From Sinomonas mesophila (lineage in GTDB: Bacteria; Actinomycetota; Actinomycetes; Actinomycetales; Micrococcaceae): a DNA stretch of 64,000 nucleotides. Position numbers and translations under genes: made by a program. The stretch covers positions 186,001-250,000 of the forward strand of contig NZ_MTIC01000003.1 in the NCBI RefSeq assembly GCF_001999765.1. The letters are read 5' to 3'. Of the stretch, positions 51,449 to 59,762 are shown one piece after another. Each line of letters starts with the position of its first letter. Position 1 is the first letter of the stretch. The notes below the pieces were generated by a model that worked only from the letters and a program-made list of their open reading frames with translations, did no database searches and was not told the origin of the DNA.

Positions 51449-53506
51449 CTAGAAGCTGCCGCCATCGCCGCCGAAGTCTCCTCCGCCGCCGAAATCTCCG
51501 CCGAAGCCGCCGCCGTCGCCGCCCCAGCCGCCGCTGAAGCCCCCGCCGTCGCCCCAGCCGCCACCGCCGTGATGGTGCCCCCCGCCGGAGAGGATCGAGT
51601 TGATGATGATGCCGCCGAGGACTGCGCCGGCGATCCCACCGCCGTCGCGCCGGCCGCCGAACATGCCGCCGACCCCGGGCCCGCCGCCCCACCCCGCGAA
51701 GCTGTCCACGTCCTGCTGCGCGATCTGCGCGGCCTGGGCGGCGAGCGCGTTCGCCTGCTGCGCATAGGCGAGGGCGGTCGCCGGGTCGCTGTGGGAGATG
51801 GAGAGGGCGTAGTCGAGGTTGCGCTGCGCTTCGGCGAGCCGGGTCCTGGCCTCGGAGCCGACGCCGCCGCGTCGGGCCGCGATGTAGTCGCTCGTCGCGG
51901 TGATCTGCGCCTGGGCACTCATGATCGCCTGCTGGAGCGAGGCCTCGGCGCGCTGCTGTTGCTGCTGCCGGTCCCGGACGACGGCGAGCGCCTCGTCGAG
52001 CTGCTGATGAGCCTTCTCGGTCCGCTCGAGGAGGGCCAGGGGATCAGTCTTCCCGCCGTCGAGCTCCCGGCGCACCTCGCCGAGAGCGGCCTCGACGCCG
52101 GCGACCGTCGCCGCGAGACCCTCGTACTGCCCGGAGGCGGCCATCGCCGTGGCCTGTGCGACGTCTGACTGCGTGTCGGCGAGGGCCGCCTCGAGCCCGT
52201 GGCGGGCCGTGTCGAGGGACGACGCCGCCTTGTCGATCGCGTCCAGGAGGACGCGGGCCTGCTGGAGCGCCTGCTCGCCCGCCCGGACGGCGACGGCGGC
52301 CTGGCCGGTCTCGCCGGCGTCGAGCAGCTCGCGGGCCCGGGCCGAGGCGTTGTCGACGAAGGCCAGGCGCTCGGCGGCCTGGGCGACGTTGTCGGCCACC
52401 TGGTTCACTGAACGCCCCGCATAGCGCTCCCGCAGGGTCGCGAGGACAGCCTCCGCCGTGACGAGCCGGGCGTCGGCCTCGGTTGCCCCCGAATCGACGG
52501 TCTCGAGGGCCGCCGGCGCGTTCCGTTCGAGCTCGCGGAGGCCGTCGAAGCCCGCCTTCTGCTCCGCGAGGGACCCGATGGCCGCCTCGGAGCGGCGGAT
52601 GATGTCCCCGAGCCACGTGCGCTGCTGCTCTTCCGTGTCCGGGATGTGGTCGTCGAGCTGCTGCTGGAGCTTGAACGATTCGCTCAGGTGCGCCCGCGCC
52701 TCGGCGAGGGCCGCGGTGAAGGCCGTGACGGCGTCGGCCCCGTAGGATGCCTCGGCGAAGGCGAGCTCCTGCTCGCTCGAGCGGACCGCGTCGTCGGCCC
52801 TCACGAGCAGGCCGTTGGCCTTCGTGCGGAGTTCGGGGACACTCATCGCCGCGAGCGGGTCGAGCTCATCCTTGCCGGGCGCGAGGGTCCCCTGCGCGCC
52901 CTTCGCCGCCGCGGCCCTGCGCCGGCGCGCGAGGACGTAGACCCCCGCGGCACCCACGGCGAGGAGCCCTCCGCCGATGAGCCACGGCGCCGCGCCCGCT
53001 CCGGAGGAGACCTCGCCGCTTCCGCCGCCCGCGGCGTCGCCCACGGCCTTCGCCGTGTCCACTGCAGCCTGCGCGACGTCGGGCTCCCCGCCCGTGAGGT
53101 TCGGCACGATCGCGTTCTCGATGATCGCCTGGCGCTTCGAGGACAGCTCGGTGTTCCGGCTGTTGGTGGTGAGCTGGTATTGGCCGCTCATGGCAACCGC
53201 GAAGAGGACGTCCTGTGCGCCCATGCCCTTGGCCTTCGCGACCTCCTCGGCCCACGCGGCGCGGTCGCTCGGATTCGTGAAGGCGTCCACGACGACGACG
53301 TAGAGGTTCACTCCCTGGTCCGCCCGTAGCTCGTCGATCGCGCGATCGACCTCGTCCGTCCGCCCACCGAGGGATCCCGTGCGGTCCACGATGTTGGTCC
53401 CCGAGGGGATCGTGACCGGGTCCGTCGCCCACCCGGGGGCGGCGGGCAGGAGCACGAGCAGGACCGCCGCGAGGGCCGTCAGGAGAGTCTTCGGCGTCGA
53501 ACGCAT
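51449..53506 (-). CDS. TPM-domain protein with coiled coil and Gly-rich tail
   Basis: A 685-residue extracytoplasmic/membrane protein. A signal peptide (about 1-27), a TPM (YgcG-like) domain at about 35-165 (IPSGTNIVDRTGSLGG...VNLYVVVVDAFTNPSD), one membrane helix at about 178-196 (WLIGGGLLAVGAAGVYVLA) followed by RRRR, and then a long cytoplasmic coiled coil (about 210-605) are visible. The end is a Gly/Asp/His-rich tail (about 615-685, with GGGHHHGGGG). The layout places the TPM domain outside and the coiled coil inside, next to PspA, which is also coiled coil. A role in membrane-stress sensing is a reasonable inference; function is unproven. Confidence 0.85.
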   Translation of the reverse strand: MRSTPKTLLTALAAVLLVLLPAAPGWATDPVTIPSGTNIVDRTGSLGGRTDEVDRAIDELRADQGVNLYVVVVDAFTNPSDRAAWAEEVAKAKGMGAQDVLFAVAMSGQYQLTTNSRNTELSSKRQAIIENAIVPNLTGGEPDVAQAAVDTAKAVGDAAGGGSGEVSSGAGAAPWLIGGGLLAVGAAGVYVLARRRRAAAAKGAQGTLAPGKDELDPLAAMSVPELRTKANGLLVRADDAVRSSEQELAFAEASYGADAVTAFTAALAEARAHLSESFKLQQQLDDHIPDTEEQQRTWLGDIIRRSEAAIGSLAEQKAGFDGLRELERNAPAALETVDSGATEADARLVTAEAVLATLRERYAGRSVNQVADNVAQAAERLAFVDNASARARELLDAGETGQAAVAVRAGEQALQQARVLLDAIDKAASSLDTARHGLEAALADTQSDVAQATAMAASGQYEGLAATVAGVEAALGEVRRELDGGKTDPLALLERTEKAHQQLDEALAVVRDRQQQQQRAEASLQQAIMSAQAQITATSDYIAARRGGVGSEARTRLAEAQRNLDYALSISHSDPATALAYAQQANALAAQAAQIAQQDVDSFAGWGGGPGVGGMFGGRRDGGGIAGAVLGGIIINSILSGGGHHHGGGGWGDGGGFSGGWGGDGGGFGGDFGGGGDFGGDGGSF

Positions 53507-53687
53507 GGCGCAACCCTTCGCTCCGCCCGGGGGCGTCGGCCCCGGGTCCGCGCCGCCCCCTCGCGCGTGGCAGAGCGGGGCCGTGGCACGTCACCTCGAT
53601 TCTAGGGGGCGCCCGTCCCGCCGGGCCGGGGCCCCTGTCCGCCGGAAGCGAAACCGCCCGAGGGTCACCATCGGCACTGTCGGGAGC

Positions 53688-53743
53688 CTTCCAGCGAACT
53701 TCCAGAGAACGGCAGTGTCAGGCACAGCTTCAGGGGCCATAGT
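53688..53743 (+). promoter_or_regulatory. htrA promoter with 11-bp tandem activator repeats
   Basis: Two direct repeats of 11 bp, CTTCCAGCGAA (53688-53698) and CTTCCAGAGAA (53699-53709), lie immediately upstream of GTGTCA (53715-53720), a 17-bp spacer and CATAGT (53738-53743). One-helical-turn direct repeats next to a weak -35 box are typical binding sites of OmpR/PhoB-type response regulators. The ribosome site AGGAAAGG is at 53755-53762. Confidence 0.55.
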
Positions 53744-53771
53744 GGTAGCAGTTCAGGAAAGGACGCCAGTG

Positions 53772-55388
53772 ATGAACGAGACCGATGCACCCCGTGGAGA
53801 CGACCCCCGCACCCTGACCGGCAGCCAGGGGGCGGCCGGCGAGGGCGGGGAGCGCCCGACGGCGGCCGGCTCGACCGAGCGGATGCCGGCGCAGCCGGCA
53901 CAGGTGCAGCAGGGCGCGGCGCCGCGGGGCGGATACCAGCAGGGTGGAGACCAGCAGGCAGCGGGACAGGCCATGCCCGAGCGGCCGGCAGCCCCGCCGT
54001 CGGCGCAGCCCGGCCAGCCGGCGCGGACCGAGCAGTTCGCCTGGCCGCAGCAGCCCTCCCAGCCCCCGCAGGGCTATGGCCAACCGCAGGGTCAGCCCGC
54101 CCAGTTTGGCCCGCAGCCGCAGAACTACGGCCAGACCCAGCAGGGACAGCAGCCCCAGGGCACGTCCTTCTACCGGCCGGCGCAGGGCAGCACCCCGCAG
54201 CAGGGGCGGCGCTGGGGCACTGGCGTCCTCGTCGGCGGCATGCTCGTCGCGGGTCTGCTCGGCGGTGGCGTGGCGGCCGGGAGCGCGGGCCTCCTCGCGC
54301 CCCAGTCGACCGGCAAGGCGGCGACCGTGCAGAGTGCGCCGCTCATCGTGAACAACCAGGACAGCGTCAACGCCGTCACGGCAGCGGCCGCCAAGGCCGC
54401 GCCGAGCGTCGTGACGATCGGCGTCACCTCCGGCAACTCGTCGGGCACGGGCTCGGGTGTCGTGGTCGACGGCGAGGGCCACATCCTCACGAACACGCAC
54501 GTCGTGACCCTCGACGGCCAGGCAGCCAACCCTTCGATCGAGGTCCGCGCGAGCGACGGCTCGGTGTACAAGGCGAAGCTCGTGGGCACGGACCCGCTCT
54601 CCGACCTCGCGGTGGTCAAGGTCGACGGCGCGCAGCTGCCCGCAGTCACCTTCGGCGACTCGTCGAGGCTCAACGTGGGGGACATCGCCGTGGCCATCGG
54701 CGCGCCCCTCGGCCTCGACAACACGGTCACGGACGGCATTATCTCGACGCTCAACCGGACCATCTCGGTGGCCTCCTCGGCGGTACCCGAGGGGGGAGAC
54801 AACTCGCAGAACAACGGGCAGGACTTCCAGTTCGCGCCCCCGGGCCAGGGCCAGCAGCCGAGCAACGCGCGGAGCAGCGTGAGCATCAACGTCATCCAGA
54901 CGGACGCGGCCATCAACCCCGGCAACTCGGGCGGCGCGCTCGTCGACAGCAAGGGCCAGCTCATCGGCATCAACGTCGCGATCGCCTCCGCCGGCTCTGG
55001 CGACGCAACCGGCACGGCGGGCAACATCGGCGTCGGCTTCAGCGTCCCGGCGAACTACGCGCACCGCATCGCGGAGGAGATCATTGCCAACGGCAAGGCC
55101 ACGCACGGGCAGCTCGGGGTGTCGGTGCGACCGCACGCGGCGAACGGCACGAGCTCGTCGTTCTCCTCGGGCGCCCAGGTCGAGGAGGTCACGGGCGGAG
55201 GGGCGGCCGACAAGGCGGGCATCCGCACGGGCGACGTCATCACGGACTTCGCCGGCCGGCACATCGGCGACGCGAGCGAGCTCACCGCTGCCGTCCGGGA
55301 GCAGGCTGCCGGGGCCACGGTCAAGGTGACCCTCGAGCGCAACGGCCAGTCGATGGAGCTCGACGTGACCCTCGGCTCCGCCTCGTAG
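53772..55388 (+). CDS. HtrA/DegP-like serine protease with PDZ domain
   Basis: A 538-residue membrane-anchored protease. The first 145 residues are a cytoplasmic Gln/Pro/Gly-rich disordered region. One membrane helix (WGTGVLVGGMLVAGLLGGGVAAG) is at about 147-169. The trypsin-like domain carries His in HILTNTHVVT (about 241), Asp in DPLSDLAVVKV (about 277) and Ser in INPGNSGGALVDS (about 384). A PDZ domain at about 445-530 ends it. The family degrades or refolds misfolded envelope proteins. A GTG one codon upstream of the ATG could also be used. It is divergent from the TPM/pspA unit, so envelope-stress genes are grouped here. Confidence 0.94.
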   Translation: MNETDAPRGDDPRTLTGSQGAAGEGGERPTAAGSTERMPAQPAQVQQGAAPRGGYQQGGDQQAAGQAMPERPAAPPSAQPGQPARTEQFAWPQQPSQPPQGYGQPQGQPAQFGPQPQNYGQTQQGQQPQGTSFYRPAQGSTPQQGRRWGTGVLVGGMLVAGLLGGGVAAGSAGLLAPQSTGKAATVQSAPLIVNNQDSVNAVTAAAAKAAPSVVTIGVTSGNSSGTGSGVVVDGEGHILTNTHVVTLDGQAANPSIEVRASDGSVYKAKLVGTDPLSDLAVVKVDGAQLPAVTFGDSSRLNVGDIAVAIGAPLGLDNTVTDGIISTLNRTISVASSAVPEGGDNSQNNGQDFQFAPPGQGQQPSNARSSVSINVIQTDAAINPGNSGGALVDSKGQLIGINVAIASAGSGDATGTAGNIGVGFSVPANYAHRIAEEIIANGKATHGQLGVSVRPHAANGTSSSFSSGAQVEEVTGGGAADKAGIRTGDVITDFAGRHIGDASELTAAVREQAAGATVKVTLERNGQSMELDVTLGSAS

Positions 55389-55590
55389 CGGCCGGCCGAG
55401 GGGCGTCCGCCGACACAGGACGTCAAAAAGAGGGCGCGCGGGGCCGGGGCGTGTGGTTAGCTAGGGCGTGCCCGGCTGCCGCATTGCCGCGGGCCCGCTT
55501 CGGCGCGCCCCGCCCGGCGGGCGGGTCGCATGTGTGCCGCGGTCGGATCCCCTCCGCGGCCGAAGCGGCGAGTATGGAAGGCCATGGACC

Positions 55591-56391
55591 GTGGGAGACT
55601 CCCTCAAGATCGTCGTGCTGGTCAAGCACGTCCCCGATGCGCAATTCGACCGTCACATCGGCGCTGAGCGCACCCTCGACCGCTCCGAGAGCATCCTCTC
55701 CGAGCTCGACGAATACCCCCTCGAGGCGGCGCTGCAGCTGAGCGAGGCCCGGGGCGGCGAGAAGGCCGGCAACGAGGTCATCGCGCTCACGATGGGTGGG
55801 CCCGACGCCGCCAACGCCCTCAAGAAGGCGCTGCAGATCGGCGCGGGCTCCGGCGTGCACCTCACCGATGAGGCGCTCGCGGGCTCCGACGCCGCCGCGA
55901 CGTCGCTCGCGCTCGCCGCCGCCATCCGGCACCTCGGCGACGTGGACCTCGTGATCGCCGGCATGGCCTCGACCGACGGCGAGACGTCGCTCGTGCCTGC
56001 GCAGCTCGCCGAGCGCCTCGGCCTGCCGCAACTGACCTTCGCCTCCTCGCTCGAGGTCGACGGGCGCACCGCGCGGATCCAGCGCGACGGCGACGGGCAC
56101 TCCGAGACCGTCGAGGCCGCGCTGCCCGCCGTCGTGTCGGTGACGGACCAGATCAACGAGCCCCGGTACCCGAACTTCAAGGGCATCCTCGCGGCCAAGA
56201 AGAAGAAGATCCGCACGCTGTCGCTCGCCGAGATCGGCGTCGACGCCGGGCAGGTCGGCGCGGCAGGGTCGCTCACGTGGGTCGCGTCGGCCGAGCCCCG
56301 GCCGGCGCGCACGGCGGGCACCGTCATCACGGACGAGGGCGACGCGGGCGTCAAGCTCGTGGACTTCCTGGCCGCCCAGAAGCTCATCTGA
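55591..56391 (+). CDS. etfB: Electron transfer flavoprotein beta subunit
   Basis: A 266-residue protein binding AMP and contacting dehydrogenases. LKIVVLVKHVPDAQFDRHIG, ILSELDEYPLEAALQLSEA, EVIALTMGGPDAANALKKALQIGAG, DLVIAGMASTDGETSLVPAQLAERLGLPQLTFAS and the recognition-helix segment LPAVVSVTDQINEPRYPNFKGILAAKKKKI are all present. The GTG start at 55591 has GGAAGG 9 nt upstream and matches the family N-terminus. It hands electrons from acyl-CoA or other dehydrogenases to the quinone pool with EtfA. Confidence 0.95.
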   Translation: MGDSLKIVVLVKHVPDAQFDRHIGAERTLDRSESILSELDEYPLEAALQLSEARGGEKAGNEVIALTMGGPDAANALKKALQIGAGSGVHLTDEALAGSDAAATSLALAAAIRHLGDVDLVIAGMASTDGETSLVPAQLAERLGLPQLTFASSLEVDGRTARIQRDGDGHSETVEAALPAVVSVTDQINEPRYPNFKGILAAKKKKIRTLSLAEIGVDAGQVGAAGSLTWVASAEPRPARTAGTVITDEGDAGVKLVDFLAAQKLI

Positions 56392-56415
56392 GGACGAGAA
56401 GAGAAGAGAAGACAC

Positions 56416-57378
56416 ATGACTGCTGAAACCGTCCTCGTCGTCCTCGACGCGCCCGCGGAGACCTTCCGCAAGGGCCAGCTCGAGCTCCTCGCCGCCGGCC
56501 GCATCCTCGGCTCCGTCTCCGCCGCCGTCACGGGACCCGTCTCCGAGGCCGCACGCGCACAGCTCGCCGAGCACGGCGCCGCCGCCGTCTACACGCCCGA
56601 CGGCGCCGACCTGGGCGAGTACCTCGTCGGCCCGACGGCCGCGTGGCTCGCCGACGTCGTCGCCACGGCCGGCGGCGTGCGCGCCGTCGTGCTCGAGAAC
56701 TCCCCAGCCGGCAAGGAGGCCGCCGCGCGCCTTGCGGTGCGCCTCGGCGCGGGCGTCATCACCGACGTCGTGGCCATCGAGGCCGACGGCACCGCGCACA
56801 AGTCGGTGCTCGCCGGCTCCTATGAGGTCCGCGCCCGCGCCACCACCGGCGTCGCGGTCCTGACGGTCAAGCCGAACAGCGTCGAGGCCACGCCCGCGAA
56901 CGCCCCTGGCGCCGCCGAGGCCACCCCTGTGCGCGTCCCCGAGGGCGCCTTCGCGACCGCCGCGCGCGTGACGGGCCGCACCGAGAAGCCCGTCTCCGGG
57001 CGCCCCGAGCTGACCGAGGCGCGCGTCGTCGTCGCCGGCGGCCGCGGCACCGACGGCGACTTCGGCCCGATCGAGGAGCTCGCCGACGCCCTCGGGGGCG
57101 CCGTGGGCGCATCGCGCGCCGCCGCCGATGCCGGCTGGGTGAGCCACGACCTCCAGATCGGGCAGACGGGCAAGACCGTCTCGCCGCAGCTGTACATCTC
57201 CGCGGGCATCTCCGGCGCGATCCAGCAGAAGGCGGGCATGCAGACGGCGAAGGTCATCGTCGCGGTCAACTCCGACCCGGAGTCGCCCGTGTTCGAGATC
57301 GCCGACTTCGGGATCGTGGGCGACCTCTTCGACGTCCTCCCGCAGGCCACGGCCGAGATCAAGCGGCGCCGCGCCTGA
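56416..57378 (+). CDS. etfA: Electron transfer flavoprotein alpha subunit
   Basis: A 320-residue FAD-binding partner of EtfB, 24 bp downstream. The C-terminal FAD domain has VVVAGGRGTDGDFGPIEELADALGGAVGASRAAADAGW, ISAGISGAIQQKAGMQTAKVIVAVNSDPESPVFEIADFGIVGDLFDVLP. The N-terminal half (VLENSPAGKEAAARLAVRLGAGVITDVV) is conserved as well. An AGAAGAGAAG tract lies before the ATG. The stop overlaps the next gene by 1 bp, so the deacetylase is probably in the same operon. Confidence 0.96.
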   Translation: MTAETVLVVLDAPAETFRKGQLELLAAGRILGSVSAAVTGPVSEAARAQLAEHGAAAVYTPDGADLGEYLVGPTAAWLADVVATAGGVRAVVLENSPAGKEAAARLAVRLGAGVITDVVAIEADGTAHKSVLAGSYEVRARATTGVAVLTVKPNSVEATPANAPGAAEATPVRVPEGAFATAARVTGRTEKPVSGRPELTEARVVVAGGRGTDGDFGPIEELADALGGAVGASRAAADAGWVSHDLQIGQTGKTVSPQLYISAGISGAIQQKAGMQTAKVIVAVNSDPESPVFEIADFGIVGDLFDVLPQATAEIKRRRA

Positions 57379-58157
57379 TGCCCGCGGCACCCGTCGCGGC
57401 GCAAAGCCCTTTTGACCCGGAGCGTCACGCAGTGCGCCGAGTCGTCGCCTTCGGCGCCCACCCGGACGACCTCGACTTCGGCGTCTCCGGGACCGTCGCG
57501 GCCTGGACGGCGGCCGGGGTCGAGGTGCACTACTGCATCATGACCGATGGCGACGCCGGCGGCTTCGACCCCGCGCACCGGGCCAGCATTGTCGCGATGC
57601 GCCACGAGGAACAGCGCGGTGCCGCGGCGCTCGTCGGGGTGTCGGACGTGCACTTCCTCGGCTACCGCGACGGTTACCTCGAGCCCACGCACGAGGTGAT
57701 GCGCGACGTCGTCGAGCTCATCCGGCGCGTGCGGCCCGACGTCGTCGTCGCGATGCACCCCGAGCGGAACTGGGACCGCATCCAGAAGTCGCATCCGGAC
57801 CACCTCGCCTGCGGGGAGGCCGTCACGCGGGCGGTCTACCCCGCGGTCGAGAACCCGTTCGCGTACCCCGAGCTCGCCGAGGCGGGCCTCGACGCGTACC
57901 GCGTGCCGTGGCTGTGGCTCTTCGCTGGCCCGGCCGAGCGGACCAACCACCGCGTGGACGTGAGCAAGTTCGTGGACACGAAGATCACCGCGCTCCAGGT
58001 GCACATCAGCCAGCACCCGGACGTCGCCTCGATGGAGGAGTCCGTGCGCTCGCGCATGCGCGCCGCGGCGGAGGCTGACGGCCTCCCCGAGGGGTCCTCG
58101 GCCGAGGAGTTCCACGTCGTCTCGGTCAACAACCCGGACACGATCGCCGGCTTCTGA
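57378..58157 (+). CDS. PIG-L family deacetylase (LmbE-like)
   Basis: A 259-residue zinc deacetylase. The AHPDD motif (VVAFGAHPDDLDFGVSGTVAAWTAAG, about 25-32) gives His/Asp ligands and the distal His is in KSHPDHLACGEAV. RHEEQRGAAALVGVSDVHFLGYRDG is standard. Actinobacterial members include the mycothiol enzymes MshB and Mca, but this protein is closer in look to the smaller general PIG-L group, so the substrate (an N-acetyl sugar or thiol conjugate) is open. It overlaps etfA by 1 bp. Confidence 0.88.
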   Translation: MPAAPVAAQSPFDPERHAVRRVVAFGAHPDDLDFGVSGTVAAWTAAGVEVHYCIMTDGDAGGFDPAHRASIVAMRHEEQRGAAALVGVSDVHFLGYRDGYLEPTHEVMRDVVELIRRVRPDVVVAMHPERNWDRIQKSHPDHLACGEAVTRAVYPAVENPFAYPELAEAGLDAYRVPWLWLFAGPAERTNHRVDVSKFVDTKITALQVHISQHPDVASMEESVRSRMRAAAEADGLPEGSSAEEFHVVSVNNPDTIAGF

Positions 58158-58193
58158 GGCCCGGCGTGCCCCCTAGCGCGGGCGCGCCGGGCC

Positions 58194-58661
58194 TCAGGCC
58201 TGGGCGCCCGCGAAGCCGTTCTGCCGCCAGGCCTCGTACACGGCGATCGACGCTGCATTGGCCAGGTTGAGGGACCGGCGGGACGGCTGCATCGGCAGCC
58301 GGAGCCGCGCGGTGACCCTCGGATCGGACAGGACGTGCTCGGGCAGGCCCACGGACTCGGGGCCGAAGAGCAGGACGTCGCCGGGCTCGTACGCGACCTC
58401 CGCGAACTGCGTCTCGCCGTGGGAGGTGAACGCGAAGACGCGCGCGGGCGCCAGCGCCGCGAGCGCGTCGTCGAGGGTCTTGTGCACGGTCACGACCGCG
58501 AGGTCGTGGTAGTCGAGGCCGGCCCGGCGCAGCTTCGCATCCTCGAAGTCGAAGCCGAGCGGCTCGACGAGATGCAGCTCGCAGCCCGTCACGGCCGCGA
58601 GGCGGATGGCGTTGCCCGTGTTGCCGGGGATCTCGGGCGTGTAGAAGAGGATGCGGAACAC
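58194..58661 (-). CDS. trmL: tRNA (cytidine/uridine-34-2'-O)-methyltransferase TrmL
   Basis: A 155-residue SPOUT-class enzyme that methylates the wobble ribose of certain leucine tRNAs. FYTPEIPGNTGNAIRLAAVTG is the signature N-terminus, LVEPLGFDF follows, and the knot region is GDVLLFGPESVGLP and LPMQPSRRSLNLANAASIAVYEAWRQ. GTG at 58661 is preferred to the ATG at 58670: TAGGAT (58669-58674, minus strand) ends 7 nt before this GTG and would overlap the ATG. The two starts differ by three residues only. Confidence 0.93.
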   Translation of the reverse strand: MFRILFYTPEIPGNTGNAIRLAAVTGCELHLVEPLGFDFEDAKLRRAGLDYHDLAVVTVHKTLDDALAALAPARVFAFTSHGETQFAEVAYEPGDVLLFGPESVGLPEHVLSDPRVTARLRLPMQPSRRSLNLANAASIAVYEAWRQNGFAGAQA

Positions 58662-58697
58662 GCCCTCCATCCTAGGCCGGGCAGGGGACCGCCCCGC

Positions 58698-59648
58698 TCA
58701 GTGCAGCCCCGTCAGGAGCCGCGCGAGCGCCGGGACGAAGACGGTGTTCGGCTGCGGCCCGGACGCGAGGAAGAACTTCAGCTCGCGCGTGAACTTGGCC
58801 GGATTGAGCGGCTCGATGATGCCTTCCGCGCCGCGGCGGACGTCGATCACGGGCTCGTGCGGGTTCTCGCCCTGGGTCTGCACGAGCACGAAGCCCTGCA
58901 CGTTGAGCTCGGGGAACAGGTTCTGGAAGTGCCGCACCTGCTCGGCGAGCCGCGGGGGCGCCACGACCCGGGAGCCATGGAGCAGGTGCGCGCCGTCCCA
59001 CGCGTAGTTGCCGCGCGGGACGAGCATCGAGTCCACGAGCGCGAGCCGGTAGCCGGCCAGGACGGCGTGCGCGACGTGCGAGGAGTCGATGGGGGAGCGC
59101 AGCCCGTTGAGCAGCCGTGCCGACGGGATCTCGGTGAGCACGTGGCGACGGATGAGTGCGGCCGTGCGCGTCTCGCGCTGGATCCTGGCCTCGGCGCCGA
59201 AGAGCCCGCGGCGGCGCGGCTGGCCGTGCTCCGCCCGGGCCGCGACCTCCGCCGGGACGAGGGGGACGGCCCCGGGCGCGAACGGGGGCTCGTACACGGC
59301 GGGCTCGCCCGCGAGATTGCGCTGGCCGGACGGTCGGCCGCGGGCCTGGGCCCGGAACCCGCCCGGGGGCCCGGAGCCGGCGGACGACGGCGTGGTCCCC
59401 GCACCTGCGGGCCGCGGCGCCTCGCGCTGGGCGGAGGCCGAGAAGTAGCTGCGGTCGTAGGCGGCGCGCCGTGTGGGGTCGGAGAGGACCTCGAACGCGA
59501 GGGCGATGCGGTGGAACTCCGCGGCGTCGCCGCCGTGGTCCGGGTGGTGGGTCCTGGCGGCACGGCGGTAGGCGCGCTTTACGTCGGCGGGCGATGCGGT
59601 GACGGGGACGCCGAGCACCTCGTAGTGGGAGGGTACGTGCGCCGTCAT
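58698..59648 (-). CDS. J-domain protein with C-terminal NERD-like domain
   Basis: A 316-residue protein. A J domain occupies about 6-66 (YEVLGVPVTASPADVKRAYRRAARTHHPDHGGD) with the essential HPD, so it can stimulate a DnaK ATPase. A disordered linker (about 70-135) leads to a C-terminal domain of about 175 residues with AVLAGYRLALVDSMLVPRGNYAWDG, LNVQGFVLVQTQGENPHEPVID and FFLASGPQPNTVFVPALARLL; this resembles nuclease-related (NERD) folds but is not certain. No zinc finger or substrate-binding DnaJ C-domain is present. TACGAT (59655-59660, minus strand) ends 6 nt before the ATG. Confidence 0.85.
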   Translation of the reverse strand: MTAHVPSHYEVLGVPVTASPADVKRAYRRAARTHHPDHGGDAAEFHRIALAFEVLSDPTRRAAYDRSYFSASAQREAPRPAGAGTTPSSAGSGPPGGFRAQARGRPSGQRNLAGEPAVYEPPFAPGAVPLVPAEVAARAEHGQPRRRGLFGAEARIQRETRTAALIRRHVLTEIPSARLLNGLRSPIDSSHVAHAVLAGYRLALVDSMLVPRGNYAWDGAHLLHGSRVVAPPRLAEQVRHFQNLFPELNVQGFVLVQTQGENPHEPVIDVRRGAEGIIEPLNPAKFTRELKFFLASGPQPNTVFVPALARLLTGLH

Positions 59649-59666
59649 GCGTCCATCGTAGGTGGC

Positions 59667-59750
59667 GGGCCCGGGGGCATCCTGTGAGCTGGCTGGGCCC
59701 GGGTGCATCCTGTGAGCGGGCTGGGCCCGGGCGCATCCTGTCAGCGGGCC
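59667..59750. repeat. Three tandem 28-bp units in the dnaJ-like / desulfurase divergent promoter region
   Basis: Units at 59667-59694, 59695-59722 and 59723-59750 share GGGCCCGGGNGCATCCTGTSAGCKGGCY. The last unit ends 1 bp before the desulfurase -10 box (TACAGT, 59751-59756), so the units occupy its -35 and upstream region. The first unit begins just beyond the J-domain gene's -10 box on the other strand. Confidence 0.9.
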
Positions 59751-59762
59751 TACAGTGGAGGT

